Positions 27,133 to 33,482 of a stretch of 33,482 nt of DNA are shown here, one piece after another. A program made the translations under genes and the position numbers. The stretch comes from JAKFXL01 sp947085765 (lineage in GTDB: Bacteria; Pseudomonadota; Gammaproteobacteria; Tenderiales; Tenderiaceae), in assembly GCA_947085765.1 (NCBI GenBank), contig CAMTXZ010000024.1, positions 1-33,482 of the forward strand, written 5' to 3'. Position 1 is the stretch's first letter. Every line of letters starts with the position of its first letter. Under the pieces are notes generated by a model that had not been told where the DNA came from, ran no database searches, and saw nothing but the letters and a program-made list of their open reading frames with translations.

Positions 27133-27315
27133 ATGAAAGAAGTCCTGCGGATGTTTGCCTATGCGGCGGTTGGGATTGCGATGATTGCCCTGATGATCAA
27201 GGTGACATCCTCCACAATTCCAGCGGGAATGGAGATCATGGTGGCCTTGGTGGTAGTAGTGGTTCTGCCCCTGGTGATTATGTTCGCCGCTACCCGCCGC
27301 AAAAAAACCTCGTGA
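27133..27315 (+). CDS. Small two-TM membrane protein
   Basis: A 60-aa protein with two hydrophobic helices, about 8-24 (MFAYAAVGIAMIALMI) and 33-54 (MEIMVALVVVVVLPLVIMFA), ending in a basic tail RRKKTS, which predicts both ends in the cytoplasm. GGGAG lies eight bases before the ATG. Its TGA overlaps the GTG of the following cysteine-cluster gene (GTGA), so the two are translationally coupled. Not recognised as a named family. Confidence 0.75.
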   Translation: MKEVLRMFAYAAVGIAMIALMIKVTSSTIPAGMEIMVALVVVVVLPLVIMFAATRRKKTS

Positions 27316-27599
27316 CCACCACCGTCAGCTGCTCCACCTGTCAGGCCAACTGCTGTCAGCTGGAGGTGTTTCTGATGGATGATCGCAATGTGCCACTCTA
27401 CTTCACCGAATGGAATGAACATGGCGCGCTGGTGATGCAGCGGCTCGACGATGGCTGGTGTTCGGCGCTGGATAGAAACACCATGCTCTGCACCATCTAT
27501 GCATTGCGGCCACAGGTCTGCCGTGACTACGAAGCGGGAGCGCCTGAGTGCCTGGAACAGCGCAAGGTTGACCCCTGGCAGAAGGTGCGTTTCGAGTAA
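27312..27599 (+). CDS. YkgJ-family cysteine-cluster protein
   Basis: A 95-aa cytoplasmic protein. The cluster CSTCQANCC at residues 7-15, the later Cys in DGWCSALD, and LCTIYALRPQVCRDYE match the YkgJ/UPF0153 family, whose members are thought to bind zinc or iron through these cysteines; the biochemical role is unknown. The GTG at 27312 overlaps the upstream stop by four bases, and this coupling decides the start although the frame remains open back to 26982. Somewhat shorter than many YkgJ proteins. Confidence 0.85.
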   Translation: MTTTVSCSTCQANCCQLEVFLMDDRNVPLYFTEWNEHGALVMQRLDDGWCSALDRNTMLCTIYALRPQVCRDYEAGAPECLEQRKVDPWQKVRFE

Positions 27600-27627
27600 G
27601 AAAAACCCCGCGCCGTTCTGACGCAGG
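27600..27627 (-). terminator. Rho-independent terminator of the polyamine transporter operon
   Basis: On the - strand CCTGCG (27627-27622) pairs with CGCGGG (27612-27607), one G-T pair included, and is followed by GTTTTT (to 27601). It starts 12 bases beyond the potD-type stop. The + strand side has no T run, so it serves the - strand operon. Confidence 0.65.
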
Positions 27628-27639
27628 CAGCAGTAACCC

Positions 27640-28704
27640 CTACTTAATCTTGATCTCGGTCCAGAGCTTGTTGAGCAAGCGACGATCCTTGGGTGAGGTC
27701 GCCTCCAGTGTCTCCAGCCTGGCCATGGCCCCCTTGTCCGGGAAGATCGCGGTCAGTTTTTTGATCTCAGGTTTGATAAAAGCCGCTGCCGCCGCATTGG
27801 GATTGCCGGCGCCAATATCGTTGGTCAGCCCGGCCGCGTTTTTGCCATCCATCATGAAGTCGATGAACTGATGCGCCAGCTTTTTGTTCTTGGATGATTT
27901 GGGGATGACCATATTATCGAGCGCCAGCACTGCGCCCTGTTTGGGCAGTACAAAGTTGACGCTGAAATCACGCCCGGCGGCCTTGGCATCGGCACGCGCC
28001 TGCACCATGTCGCTGGAGTAACCGTGCGCCACCCAGATATTGCCGACGGTCAACTCCTTGATGTAACTGGAGGAGTTGAAGGCCGCCCAGTAGGGCTTGG
28101 CGGCCATGATCAGCTTCTGCGCCTCGCGCAGATGTTTTTCGTCGCGGTCATTGGCGGAGTAACCGAGGTATTTGAGCGCCGCGCCAAACAGCTCTTCGGC
28201 ATCATCCATCACCGTCACCTTGCCACGAATCTTCTCCAGCACCTTGGGATCAAAGATCACTGACCAGTCATTGGCGGTGATACCGGCGGCGGCCAGGCGC
28301 TTCTCGTTGTAACCGATCAGGGTGGTGGTGAAGGCGTAAGGGACAGAGTAGGCATTGCCCGGATCGTAGCTACGATTGAGAAACCCACCATCCTCGTTCT
28401 TGAAGTTGGGCAGTGCCTGCTTGTCGAGAGGCTCCAGCATGCCCTGCTTGATCAGCGCCTGGACTGCATTCTGGGTCGGGATCACCACGTCATAACCGCT
28501 GGCCCCCGCCTGCAACTTGGCCATCATCTCCTCGGTGCTGGAGTAGTAGTCCTGCACCACCTCACAGCTGCATGACTTTTCAAACGCCATCACGGTCTCT
28601 TCAGAGATGTAGTCGTTCCAGTTGAACAGATGCAGCTGTGGTCCTGCGGCGGCGACCATCTGTGCCGCGCCCATCAGTAGCACTGAAGCCAGGAGTTTTT
28701 TCAT
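27640..28704 (-). CDS. potD: Spermidine/putrescine-binding periplasmic protein
   Basis: Substrate-binding component of the polyamine ABC transporter, 354 aa, with a signal peptide of about 20 residues (MKKLLASVLLMGAAQMVAAA). The mature start QLHLFNWNDYISEETV is the PotD/PotF signature, and YDVVIPTQNAVQALIKQGML, NAYSVPYAFTTTLIGYN and IWVAHGYSSDMVQARA are further conserved blocks. A C-S-C pair sits near residue 45 (SCSCEV), unusual but not in the binding cleft as far as I can judge. Last gene of the operon, followed by a terminator. It could be potF rather than potD; putrescine or spermidine preference cannot be read here. Confidence 0.93.
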   Translation of the reverse strand: MKKLLASVLLMGAAQMVAAAGPQLHLFNWNDYISEETVMAFEKSCSCEVVQDYYSSTEEMMAKLQAGASGYDVVIPTQNAVQALIKQGMLEPLDKQALPNFKNEDGGFLNRSYDPGNAYSVPYAFTTTLIGYNEKRLAAAGITANDWSVIFDPKVLEKIRGKVTVMDDAEELFGAALKYLGYSANDRDEKHLREAQKLIMAAKPYWAAFNSSSYIKELTVGNIWVAHGYSSDMVQARADAKAAGRDFSVNFVLPKQGAVLALDNMVIPKSSKNKKLAHQFIDFMMDGKNAAGLTNDIGAGNPNAAAAAFIKPEIKKLTAIFPDKGAMARLETLEATSPKDRRLLNKLWTEIKIK

Positions 28705-28737
28705 GAAACCGTCCTCTCGGTTGGGTGGTTAAACATC

Positions 28738-29511
28738 TTAGGTACCACGAAGGGTGCTGGGTGACATCCTGGTCGCCAGGGTAATCAATACCAGTGTCAA
28801 CACCATCAGCAGGGTAGAGATGGCGTTGACCTCCGGTGTCACCGCCGTCTTGACCATGGAGTATATCTGCAATGGCAGTGTGGAGCTGCCAACACCGGCA
28901 ACAAAGAAGGTAATGACAAAGTCGTCGATGGAGAGGGTAAAGGCCATCAGCGCGCCGGCGATGATGCCCGGGGCGAGCAGCGGCAGGGTGATGCGACGGA
29001 AACAGATCCAGGGTGTCGCCCCCAGGTCACGGGCCGCCTCGGTCAGGCTTTTATCGATACCCGAAATACGCGCCTGCACCGACAGCGCCACAAAGCCGAT
29101 GCAGAAGGTGATGTGCGCCAGCACGATCGAGACCAGTCCCAGCGTCATGTTGATGATGATAAAAAAGAGCAGCAGGCTCACCCCCATGAGGATGTCGGGC
29201 ATGGCGATGGGCGCCATCACCAGTCCCGGCAACAGCCGCAGCCGGAACTGATGCATCGCCATGCCCGCCAGTGTGCCCAGCACCGTGGCGATGGCGGCAC
29301 TGATGGTGGCGATGATGAGCGAGTTACCCGCCGCCTTGAGCATCCCTTCGTTATGGAGCAGCTTGTCATACCAGTCGAATGTGAACCCCACCCACTCGGC
29401 GTTGAGGCGCGAGTCGTTGAAGGAGTAGACCACCACAATCACCAGCGGCAGATAGAGGAAGGCGTAGACCGCAAAGGCGGCCAGCTTGAGTGGCAAATAA
29501 CTTTTATGCAC
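28738..29511 (-). CDS. potC: Polyamine ABC transporter permease, PotC/PotI type
   Basis: Inner-membrane permease of 257 aa with six expected TM segments and the ATPase-coupling EAA motif as LTEAARDLGATPWICFRRITLP. The opening PLKLAAFAVYAFLYLPLVIVVVYSFNDSR split over the first TM helix is typical of PotC. The GTG at 29511 is chosen because AAGGGGG precedes it by six bases; the longer TTG start at 29532 lacks a binding site. It overlaps the end of the preceding permease gene by eight bases, so the two are coupled. Confidence 0.92.
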   Translation of the reverse strand: MHKSYLPLKLAAFAVYAFLYLPLVIVVVYSFNDSRLNAEWVGFTFDWYDKLLHNEGMLKAAGNSLIIATISAAIATVLGTLAGMAMHQFRLRLLPGLVMAPIAMPDILMGVSLLLFFIIINMTLGLVSIVLAHITFCIGFVALSVQARISGIDKSLTEAARDLGATPWICFRRITLPLLAPGIIAGALMAFTLSIDDFVITFFVAGVGSSTLPLQIYSMVKTAVTPEVNAISTLLMVLTLVLITLATRMSPSTLRGT

Positions 29512-30394
29512 GGGCCACCCCCTTCTGCGCAAACCGGGCGCCGATCAACACCGCCAACACCGCCGCTGCCGTGACCACCATCGACAGCACACTGCCAAAC
29601 GGCCAGTCGCGCGACTCAACAAACTGCTGTTTAATGACATTGGCGATCATGATGCCGTCGGTGCCGCCGAGCAGCTCCGGGATCGCAAACATGCCCAGTA
29701 CCGGAATGAAGACAAGCATGGAGCCAGCATAAACACCGGGCAGAGATAGCGGCCAGGTGACGTTCCAGAATCTGCGCCAGCCGTTGGCGCCGAGATCCTG
29801 TGCGGCATCGAGCAGCGCCGGATTGTGCTTTTCCAGATTGGCGTAGAGCGGCAGCACCATGAAGGGCAGATGCACGTAGACCAGGGCGACAATCACCGCC
29901 GTGGCGCTGTACATCAGGGTGATGGGCGCCATGCCAAAAAAGCCAAGCACACTATTGATCATGTGGGTCAGCGCGCCAGAGGGGCTGAAGATGATCATCC
30001 AGGCGTAGATGCGTACCAGGAAGTTACTCCAGAAGGGCAGGATCACCAGCAGCAACAGCAGGTCGCGGCGCTTTTTAGGGCTGCGGGCGATCATCAACGC
30101 CAGTGGGTAACCCATCAGAATACAGAGCAGCGTGGTGAGCAGCGCATAGCCGATCGACTTGAGAAAGAGCCGCAGATAGATATCGGTTTCAAAGAGACGT
30201 TGCCAGTTCTCCAGTGTCAGGTCGAAGCTGAGTTTGCCCTCTTCATAGTAATACCAGGGCGCCAGTCCGCCATACTCACCGGCATAGCGGAACGAGGCAA
30301 AAAGCATGATCAGCGACGGCACTGCAAAAAAGATCAGCAGGTAGGTCAGGGGCGGCAGGGTCAGTAGCCGCTTTTGCCATGTTTGATTTCTCAT
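29504..30394 (-). CDS. potB: Polyamine ABC transporter permease, PotB/PotH type
   Basis: Inner-membrane permease of 296 aa. Family marks are the N-terminal helix LPPLTYLLIFFAVPSLIMLF, a long first periplasmic loop, LILVILPFWSNFLVRIYAW-like sequence (LLVILPFWSNFLVRIYAWM) and the EAA loop LLDAAQDLGANGWRRFWNV. It forms a heterodimer with the PotC-type protein and is driven by the ATPase encoded four bases upstream. Start ATG at 30394. Confidence 0.93.
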   Translation of the reverse strand: MRNQTWQKRLLTLPPLTYLLIFFAVPSLIMLFASFRYAGEYGGLAPWYYYEEGKLSFDLTLENWQRLFETDIYLRLFLKSIGYALLTTLLCILMGYPLALMIARSPKKRRDLLLLLVILPFWSNFLVRIYAWMIIFSPSGALTHMINSVLGFFGMAPITLMYSATAVIVALVYVHLPFMVLPLYANLEKHNPALLDAAQDLGANGWRRFWNVTWPLSLPGVYAGSMLVFIPVLGMFAIPELLGGTDGIMIANVIKQQFVESRDWPFGSVLSMVVTAAAVLAVLIGARFAQKGVARA

Positions 30395-30398
30395 CTGT

Positions 30399-31484
30399 TT
30401 AATTGATCACCAGATGGCCGGCATCAAAACGCCACGCCACCTCCACCGGATCACCCACCTCAAAGAAGCGGGCGCGGCCGGAGGCGGAATTGGGCAACAG
30501 CGCCTCAACAAGCATGCCGTTGGCCAGCTCCACCTTATAGACAGTGACATCGCCAAGATAGAGCATGTCGTGCACCACCCCTTTGAAGTGGGCCTCATCG
30601 GTCTCTTGGGTCAGGGTGGCAGAGATGCGGGTCTTCTCCGGGCGCAGGGTCAGGGTGCAGTGGCTGCCCGCTTCAATCCCACTATTGGGTTGCATGATGG
30701 AGTGCACGGGGCCGAGGCCATCTAGCTCTATCAGCGCACGATCTCCCTGCACCTGCTTCACCACGCCACCCAACAGATTGCACTGGCCGATGAAGTCAGC
30801 GACAAAGCGGCTATTGGGAAAACCGTAGAGGCGTGAAGGCTCGTCTATCTGAACAATGTTGCCACGATTCATCACCGCGATACGGTGTGACAGCGCCAAC
30901 GCCTCCCCCTGATCGTGGGTGACATAGATAAAGGTGATGCCGATCTCTTTCTGTAGATTGATCAGCTCCAGTTGCATCTGTTCGCGCAGCTTGGCGTCGA
31001 GGGCCGAGAGCGGCTCGTCGAGCAATAGCAGACGCGGGCGATTTACCAGCGCGCGGGCAATGGCGATGCGCTGCTTCTGGCCGCCGGAGAGCGCATCGGG
31101 GAACTGTTTGCCCTTGTCGGGCAGGCGCACATCTTCAAGCGCCTCGGCGACGCGACTGTTGATCTCATCCTTGCCACAACCGGCCATGCGCAGCGGGAAG
31201 GCGATGTTCTCCGCCACGCTCATGTGTGGAAACAGGGCGTAGTTCTGAAAGATGGTGTGAATCGGACGCCGTTCCGGTGGCGCGGCGATGATGCTCTTGC
31301 CATCCAGCAGGATATCGCCGCTATCGGGCTGATCAAAGCCGGCAATCATGCGCAACAGCGTGGTCTTGCCGCAGCCTGATGGCCCCAGCAGCGTGAAAAA
31401 CTCGCCCGCCTCAATCGTGAGACTGACCTTGTCGAGTGCTGCGAAGCTGTCAAAGTTTCGCGAGACTGCTTTAATTTCTAGCAA
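30399..31484 (-). CDS. potA: Polyamine ABC transporter ATPase, PotA/PotG type
   Basis: Cytoplasmic ATPase of 361 aa. Walker A GPSGCGKTT at 34-42, Q-loop Gln80 in FQNYALFPHMSV, ABC signature LSGGQKQR at 132-139, Walker B LLLLDEP (152-158) and switch His in YVTHDQGEAL are all present. The C-terminal third is the TOBE/MOP regulatory domain (LRPEKTRISA). The start appears to be TTG at 31484, giving MLEIKAVS; the nearest GGAG is 12 bases upstream, further than usual, and there is no in-frame ATG or GTG upstream, so expression may be weak or the start slightly off. First gene of the operon potABCD. Confidence 0.93.
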   Translation of the reverse strand: MLEIKAVSRNFDSFAALDKVSLTIEAGEFFTLLGPSGCGKTTLLRMIAGFDQPDSGDILLDGKSIIAAPPERRPIHTIFQNYALFPHMSVAENIAFPLRMAGCGKDEINSRVAEALEDVRLPDKGKQFPDALSGGQKQRIAIARALVNRPRLLLLDEPLSALDAKLREQMQLELINLQKEIGITFIYVTHDQGEALALSHRIAVMNRGNIVQIDEPSRLYGFPNSRFVADFIGQCNLLGGVVKQVQGDRALIELDGLGPVHSIMQPNSGIEAGSHCTLTLRPEKTRISATLTQETDEAHFKGVVHDMLYLGDVTVYKVELANGMLVEALLPNSASGRARFFEVGDPVEVAWRFDAGHLVIN

Positions 31485-31672
31485 TTGAACTGTATCTCCA
31501 TTGGCGCGCCCGACGACCGAAAAGGCTTCAAATTCCAGCAGGAGAGGCCGGTTTTATATGGGCTATGAAAAGTGCGCATATTCTTTATGCATGCGGGCTG
31601 GAGGTCAATAGCAAAGCGGCGCTGGGACAAAGTTTTTACCGTATCTGCCAGCATCGAATCACATCTCTGCTA

Positions 31673-31711
31673 ATTAGGTTTGAGGCAAACCTGCGTCAAT
31701 GGGAACCTAAT
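31673..31711. promoter_or_regulatory. Two overlapping, mutually exclusive hairpins in a lipoprotein leader
   Basis: ATTAGGTT (31673-31680) is perfectly complementary to AACCTAAT (31704-31711), and AGGTTTG (31676-31682) is perfectly complementary to CAAACCT (31686-31692). The two stems share their left arm, so only one can form at a time. The region lies 53 to 91 bases before the lipoprotein ATG. It could be an operator or a switchable mRNA leader; no known riboswitch is recognised. Confidence 0.35.
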
Positions 31712-31763
31712 CCGCCCCAACAGCGTGTTTAAGGAGTCAATACCATCACCCAAGGATACCCAA

Positions 31764-33134
31764 ATGAAAAACAGAGCATTTATTCTGCTGCCGCTCATCG
31801 CCAGCTTAGTTGCCTGCGGCGGCAACGATGTTACCACCAGCGGCGCCACCAGCACCGGCACAGTCTCGCTGCTGGTGACGGACAATCTGACCCTGAGCTA
31901 CTCCGAGGTGTGGGTCAATATCAGATCCATCACGGCAACCAATGCCAGCAATCAGAGCGTGACCCTGTATCAGGATGCCACCGGTCAGACCCATAATCTG
32001 AGCCAGCTCGCCAATATCGGCGCGCTTGTCGATACACAATCTGTTACGCCTGGGACCTATACCTCATTTCAGATCACCCTGGCCAACAGCATCACACTGA
32101 CGGATTTGAATGGCATCGTTACCCACGCCACCTTTGATCAGAGTGGCAATCCTGTTTACGTCATGACAGTCCCCGGCGGTCTAACCGTCAATGCCAATCA
32201 GGCCACCACCCTGGCCCTTGATTTCAACCTGCAGCAGTTCACCTATGACGCGGCGACCAATACTGTTACACCAGTCGTGATACAGAAGGATCACCGCACC
32301 CTCCATCAGACTATCGCTACCGCCCGGGGACAGGTGCAGACGGTGGTCAGTCCAACGCAGTTCATTCTGACGCCGGCCACAGGTGGCGCCAACATCACCG
32401 TCAATCTGCACAGCAGCGTCATAATCATTAGCTCCAGCACGGGCGCAGTGACCACCGATACCAGCGCACTTCAGGCCGGCCTGCCGGTTAAGGTCGCGGG
32501 CAGCTATGACGCCAACACCCTGACCATCACCGCCGCTTCAGTACTGATCAGCGATGGCGCTGTGGTCATTCGTGACGAGATCGAAGGCATTGTCACCTTT
32601 TTTGATGGCGCCACCCTCACCGTGGATGTAAAAGAGGCAAGCTTTACCCCTGACAGTAATACCATTAACGTCACCAATTTCGACATAGCAAAATTCAGTC
32701 GTGGCACGTTGGCGCTGCTGGGCGTCGGCCAAGAAGTAGAGATCAAAGGAAGTAGAGAGAATGATAACTTTAGCGCAGCCATCATTGAGATCGAGGGTGG
32801 CTCGCGTAATTCAGGCAATAGCCACCATGTTGACGATTACGCCGAACTTAAGGGGAGAATCACGGTTGTGGATGGTGTAAATCTGACCATTGCCGTCTCG
32901 AAGTACGAACATGTTAACGGCGTAAGTAATGGCAGTTTAGTCATGATCAACAGCGCCAATAGCTGGATCAGCAAGGGCGATAGCAGCTGTTTAGTGGTAG
33001 GTGCCCAGATTAAGGTTAAGGGCGCGATGAGTGATGCTGCAACCCTGGATGCCACCAGAATTGAGATCAAGAGTGGTTGTGCTAAAGACGGAAATGCAGG
33101 GACGCAAGAAGATGAGACAGATGCAGATGATTAA
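31764..33134 (+). CDS. DUF4382/DUF5666-type surface lipoprotein
   Basis: A 456-aa predicted lipoprotein: signal MKNRAFILLPLIASLVACGG with lipobox LVAC and lipidated Cys18. After a Thr/Ser linker, residues about 32-155 look like a DUF4382 domain (VSLLVTDNLTLSYSEVWVNI). Three beta-rich repeats follow, at about 185-260 (ARGQVQTVVSPTQFILTP), 270-345 (IEGIVTFFDGATLTVDV) and 365-440 (LKGRITVVDGVNLTIAV), each resembling the DUF5666 OB-like unit. The tail is Asp/Glu-rich. AAGG precedes the ATG by eight bases; an upstream in-frame ATG at 31680 would destroy the signal peptide. Function unknown; probably at the cell surface or in the outer membrane. Confidence 0.85.
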   Translation: MKNRAFILLPLIASLVACGGNDVTTSGATSTGTVSLLVTDNLTLSYSEVWVNIRSITATNASNQSVTLYQDATGQTHNLSQLANIGALVDTQSVTPGTYTSFQITLANSITLTDLNGIVTHATFDQSGNPVYVMTVPGGLTVNANQATTLALDFNLQQFTYDAATNTVTPVVIQKDHRTLHQTIATARGQVQTVVSPTQFILTPATGGANITVNLHSSVIIISSSTGAVTTDTSALQAGLPVKVAGSYDANTLTITAASVLISDGAVVIRDEIEGIVTFFDGATLTVDVKEASFTPDSNTINVTNFDIAKFSRGTLALLGVGQEVEIKGSRENDNFSAAIIEIEGGSRNSGNSHHVDDYAELKGRITVVDGVNLTIAVSKYEHVNGVSNGSLVMINSANSWISKGDSSCLVVGAQIKVKGAMSDAATLDATRIEIKSGCAKDGNAGTQEDETDADD

Positions 33135-33200
33135 GCGTTACTTTTAAAGATGTCTGATGCTGGTAATGCGATCCCACATCAGGCATTACCTATAAAACAA

Positions 33201-33226
33201 AAAAGCCGACCATCAGGTCGGCTTTT
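33201..33226. terminator. Bidirectional Rho-independent terminator
   Basis: AAAAGCCGACC (33201-33211) and GGTCGGCTTTT (33216-33226) form a perfect 11-base-pair stem with the loop ATCA. The A run on the left and T run on the right provide a T tail for either strand, which fits the two convergent lipoprotein genes on either side. A weaker hairpin (GGTAATGC 33162-33169 with GCATTACC 33183-33190) lies just before it. Confidence 0.88.
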
Positions 33227-33261
33227 CGGCTGTTCAAACTACGAACAGAGTGCCGTAGCAC

Positions 33262-33482
33262 TTACTCAGCAGCTGGAGCTTCTTCAGCTGGAGCAGTCAT
33301 TTCTGGAGCAGTCATTTCTGGAGCAGTCATTTCTGGGGCAGTCATTTCTGGGGCGCTCATCTCTGGAGCAGGAGCGGTCATTTCAACAGCTGGGGCAGTC
33401 ATTTCAACAGCTGGCTCTTCTGATTTGCTGCAAGCAGTTACAGAAAGGGCAACAACAGCGGCTGCAACATATACAAAATTAC
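33262..33482 (-). CDS. Small lipoprotein with EMTAP pentapeptide repeats (5' end outside the window)
   Basis: The stop is TAA at 33264-33262 and the frame stays open to the window end, giving at least 72 residues. The visible N-terminal part NFVYVAAAVVALSVTACSKS is the end of a lipoprotein signal with lipobox VTAC; the true start codon must lie just outside. The mature protein is low complexity: AVEMTAPAVEMTAPAPEM followed by repeated SAPEM/TAPEM units and the end APAEEAPAAE. Such Pro/Ala/Glu-rich segments are extended spacers; no catalytic domain is visible. Function unknown. Confidence 0.75.
   Translation of the reverse strand, partial: NFVYVAAAVVALSVTACSKSEEPAVEMTAPAVEMTAPAPEMSAPEMTAPEMTAPEMTAPEMTAPAEEAPAAE
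33287..33361. repeat. Five tandem 15-bp repeats inside the small lipoprotein gene
   Basis: Units of 15 bases (consensus TCTGGAGCAGTCATT on the + strand) run without gaps at 33287, 33302, 33317, 33332 and 33347. Units 2 and 3 are identical, units 1 and 4 differ by one or two bases, and unit 5 is the most diverged. Each encodes one EMTAP-type pentapeptide on the - strand, so copy-number change by slippage keeps the frame. Confidence 0.85.

Noticed and set aside
33154..33190. Pseudoknot from CTGATG/CATCAG crossing GGTAATGC/GCATTACC
   Set aside because: No bases are left for the loop that must cross the first stem, so the two stems are alternatives, not a pseudoknot.
33287..33361. CRISPR-like array
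   Set aside because: Units are contiguous 15-mers with no spacers and encode an in-frame peptide repeat.

Overview
The window is a stretch of gammaproteobacterial chromosome of moderately high GC. Gene order and protein sequence both point there: mreBCD-mrdA-rodA-rlpA-dacA-dat-ybeD-lipB-lipA is the gammaproteobacterial cell-shape/lipoate cluster, MreB and Tex read closely like the E. coli proteins, and a petABC-type cytochrome bc1 operon, absent from enterics, suggests a respiratory, possibly sulfur- or metal-cycling, environmental lineage. The genus cannot be fixed from the sequence alone.

Layout. (1) 1-10.7 kb, + strand: elongasome genes (mreB, mreC, mreD, PBP2, RodA), septal/peptidoglycan lipoprotein RlpA, D,D-carboxypeptidase DacA, a D-amino-acid aminotransferase, the YbeD regulator, then LipB and LipA. 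Most junctions overlap or lie within a few bases, so this looks like one long, largely co-transcribed block. (2) 13.5-10.7 kb, - strand: petA-petB-petC, followed by a 41-codon single-TM protein with an excellent ribosome binding site and its own downstream terminator; the gene is too small for ordinary gene calling. (3) 13.9-16.2 kb, +: a secreted subtilase with a GlyGly-CTERM-like tail, preceded by a near-perfect CRP-type site. (4) 16.4-18.7 kb: tex. (5) 18.9-25.5 kb: an accessory block of visibly lower GC. It carries a VWA / PP2C phosphatase / Ser-Thr kinase triad (yegL-yegK-yegI type), a degraded second copy of the tex 3' end just beyond the triad, an HTH-HATPase-STAS-like regulator behind three helically phased direct repeats, a REPIN-like inverted repeat, a Fic gene broken by one in-frame amber codon, and a TPR gene fragment. 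(6) 25.5-27.6 kb: a CvfB-like S1 protein, an unknown 135-aa protein, a small two-TM protein and a YkgJ-family cysteine-cluster protein. (7) 31.5-27.6 kb, -: a complete polyamine ABC transporter operon (ATPase, two permeases, binding protein) with a terminator. (8) 31.7-33.5 kb: a DUF4382/DUF5666-type lipoprotein, a bidirectional terminator, and the 3' part of a small lipoprotein built of EMTAP pentapeptide repeats.

The strongest leads are: the small protein at the end of the bc1 operon; the kinase/phosphatase/VWA triad bracketed by the real tex 3' end and a decayed tex 3' end, which looks like a recombination scar of horizontal acquisition; and the apparent ATT start codon of mreC. Functions are assigned by recognising family motifs in the translated sequence; no database search was run.
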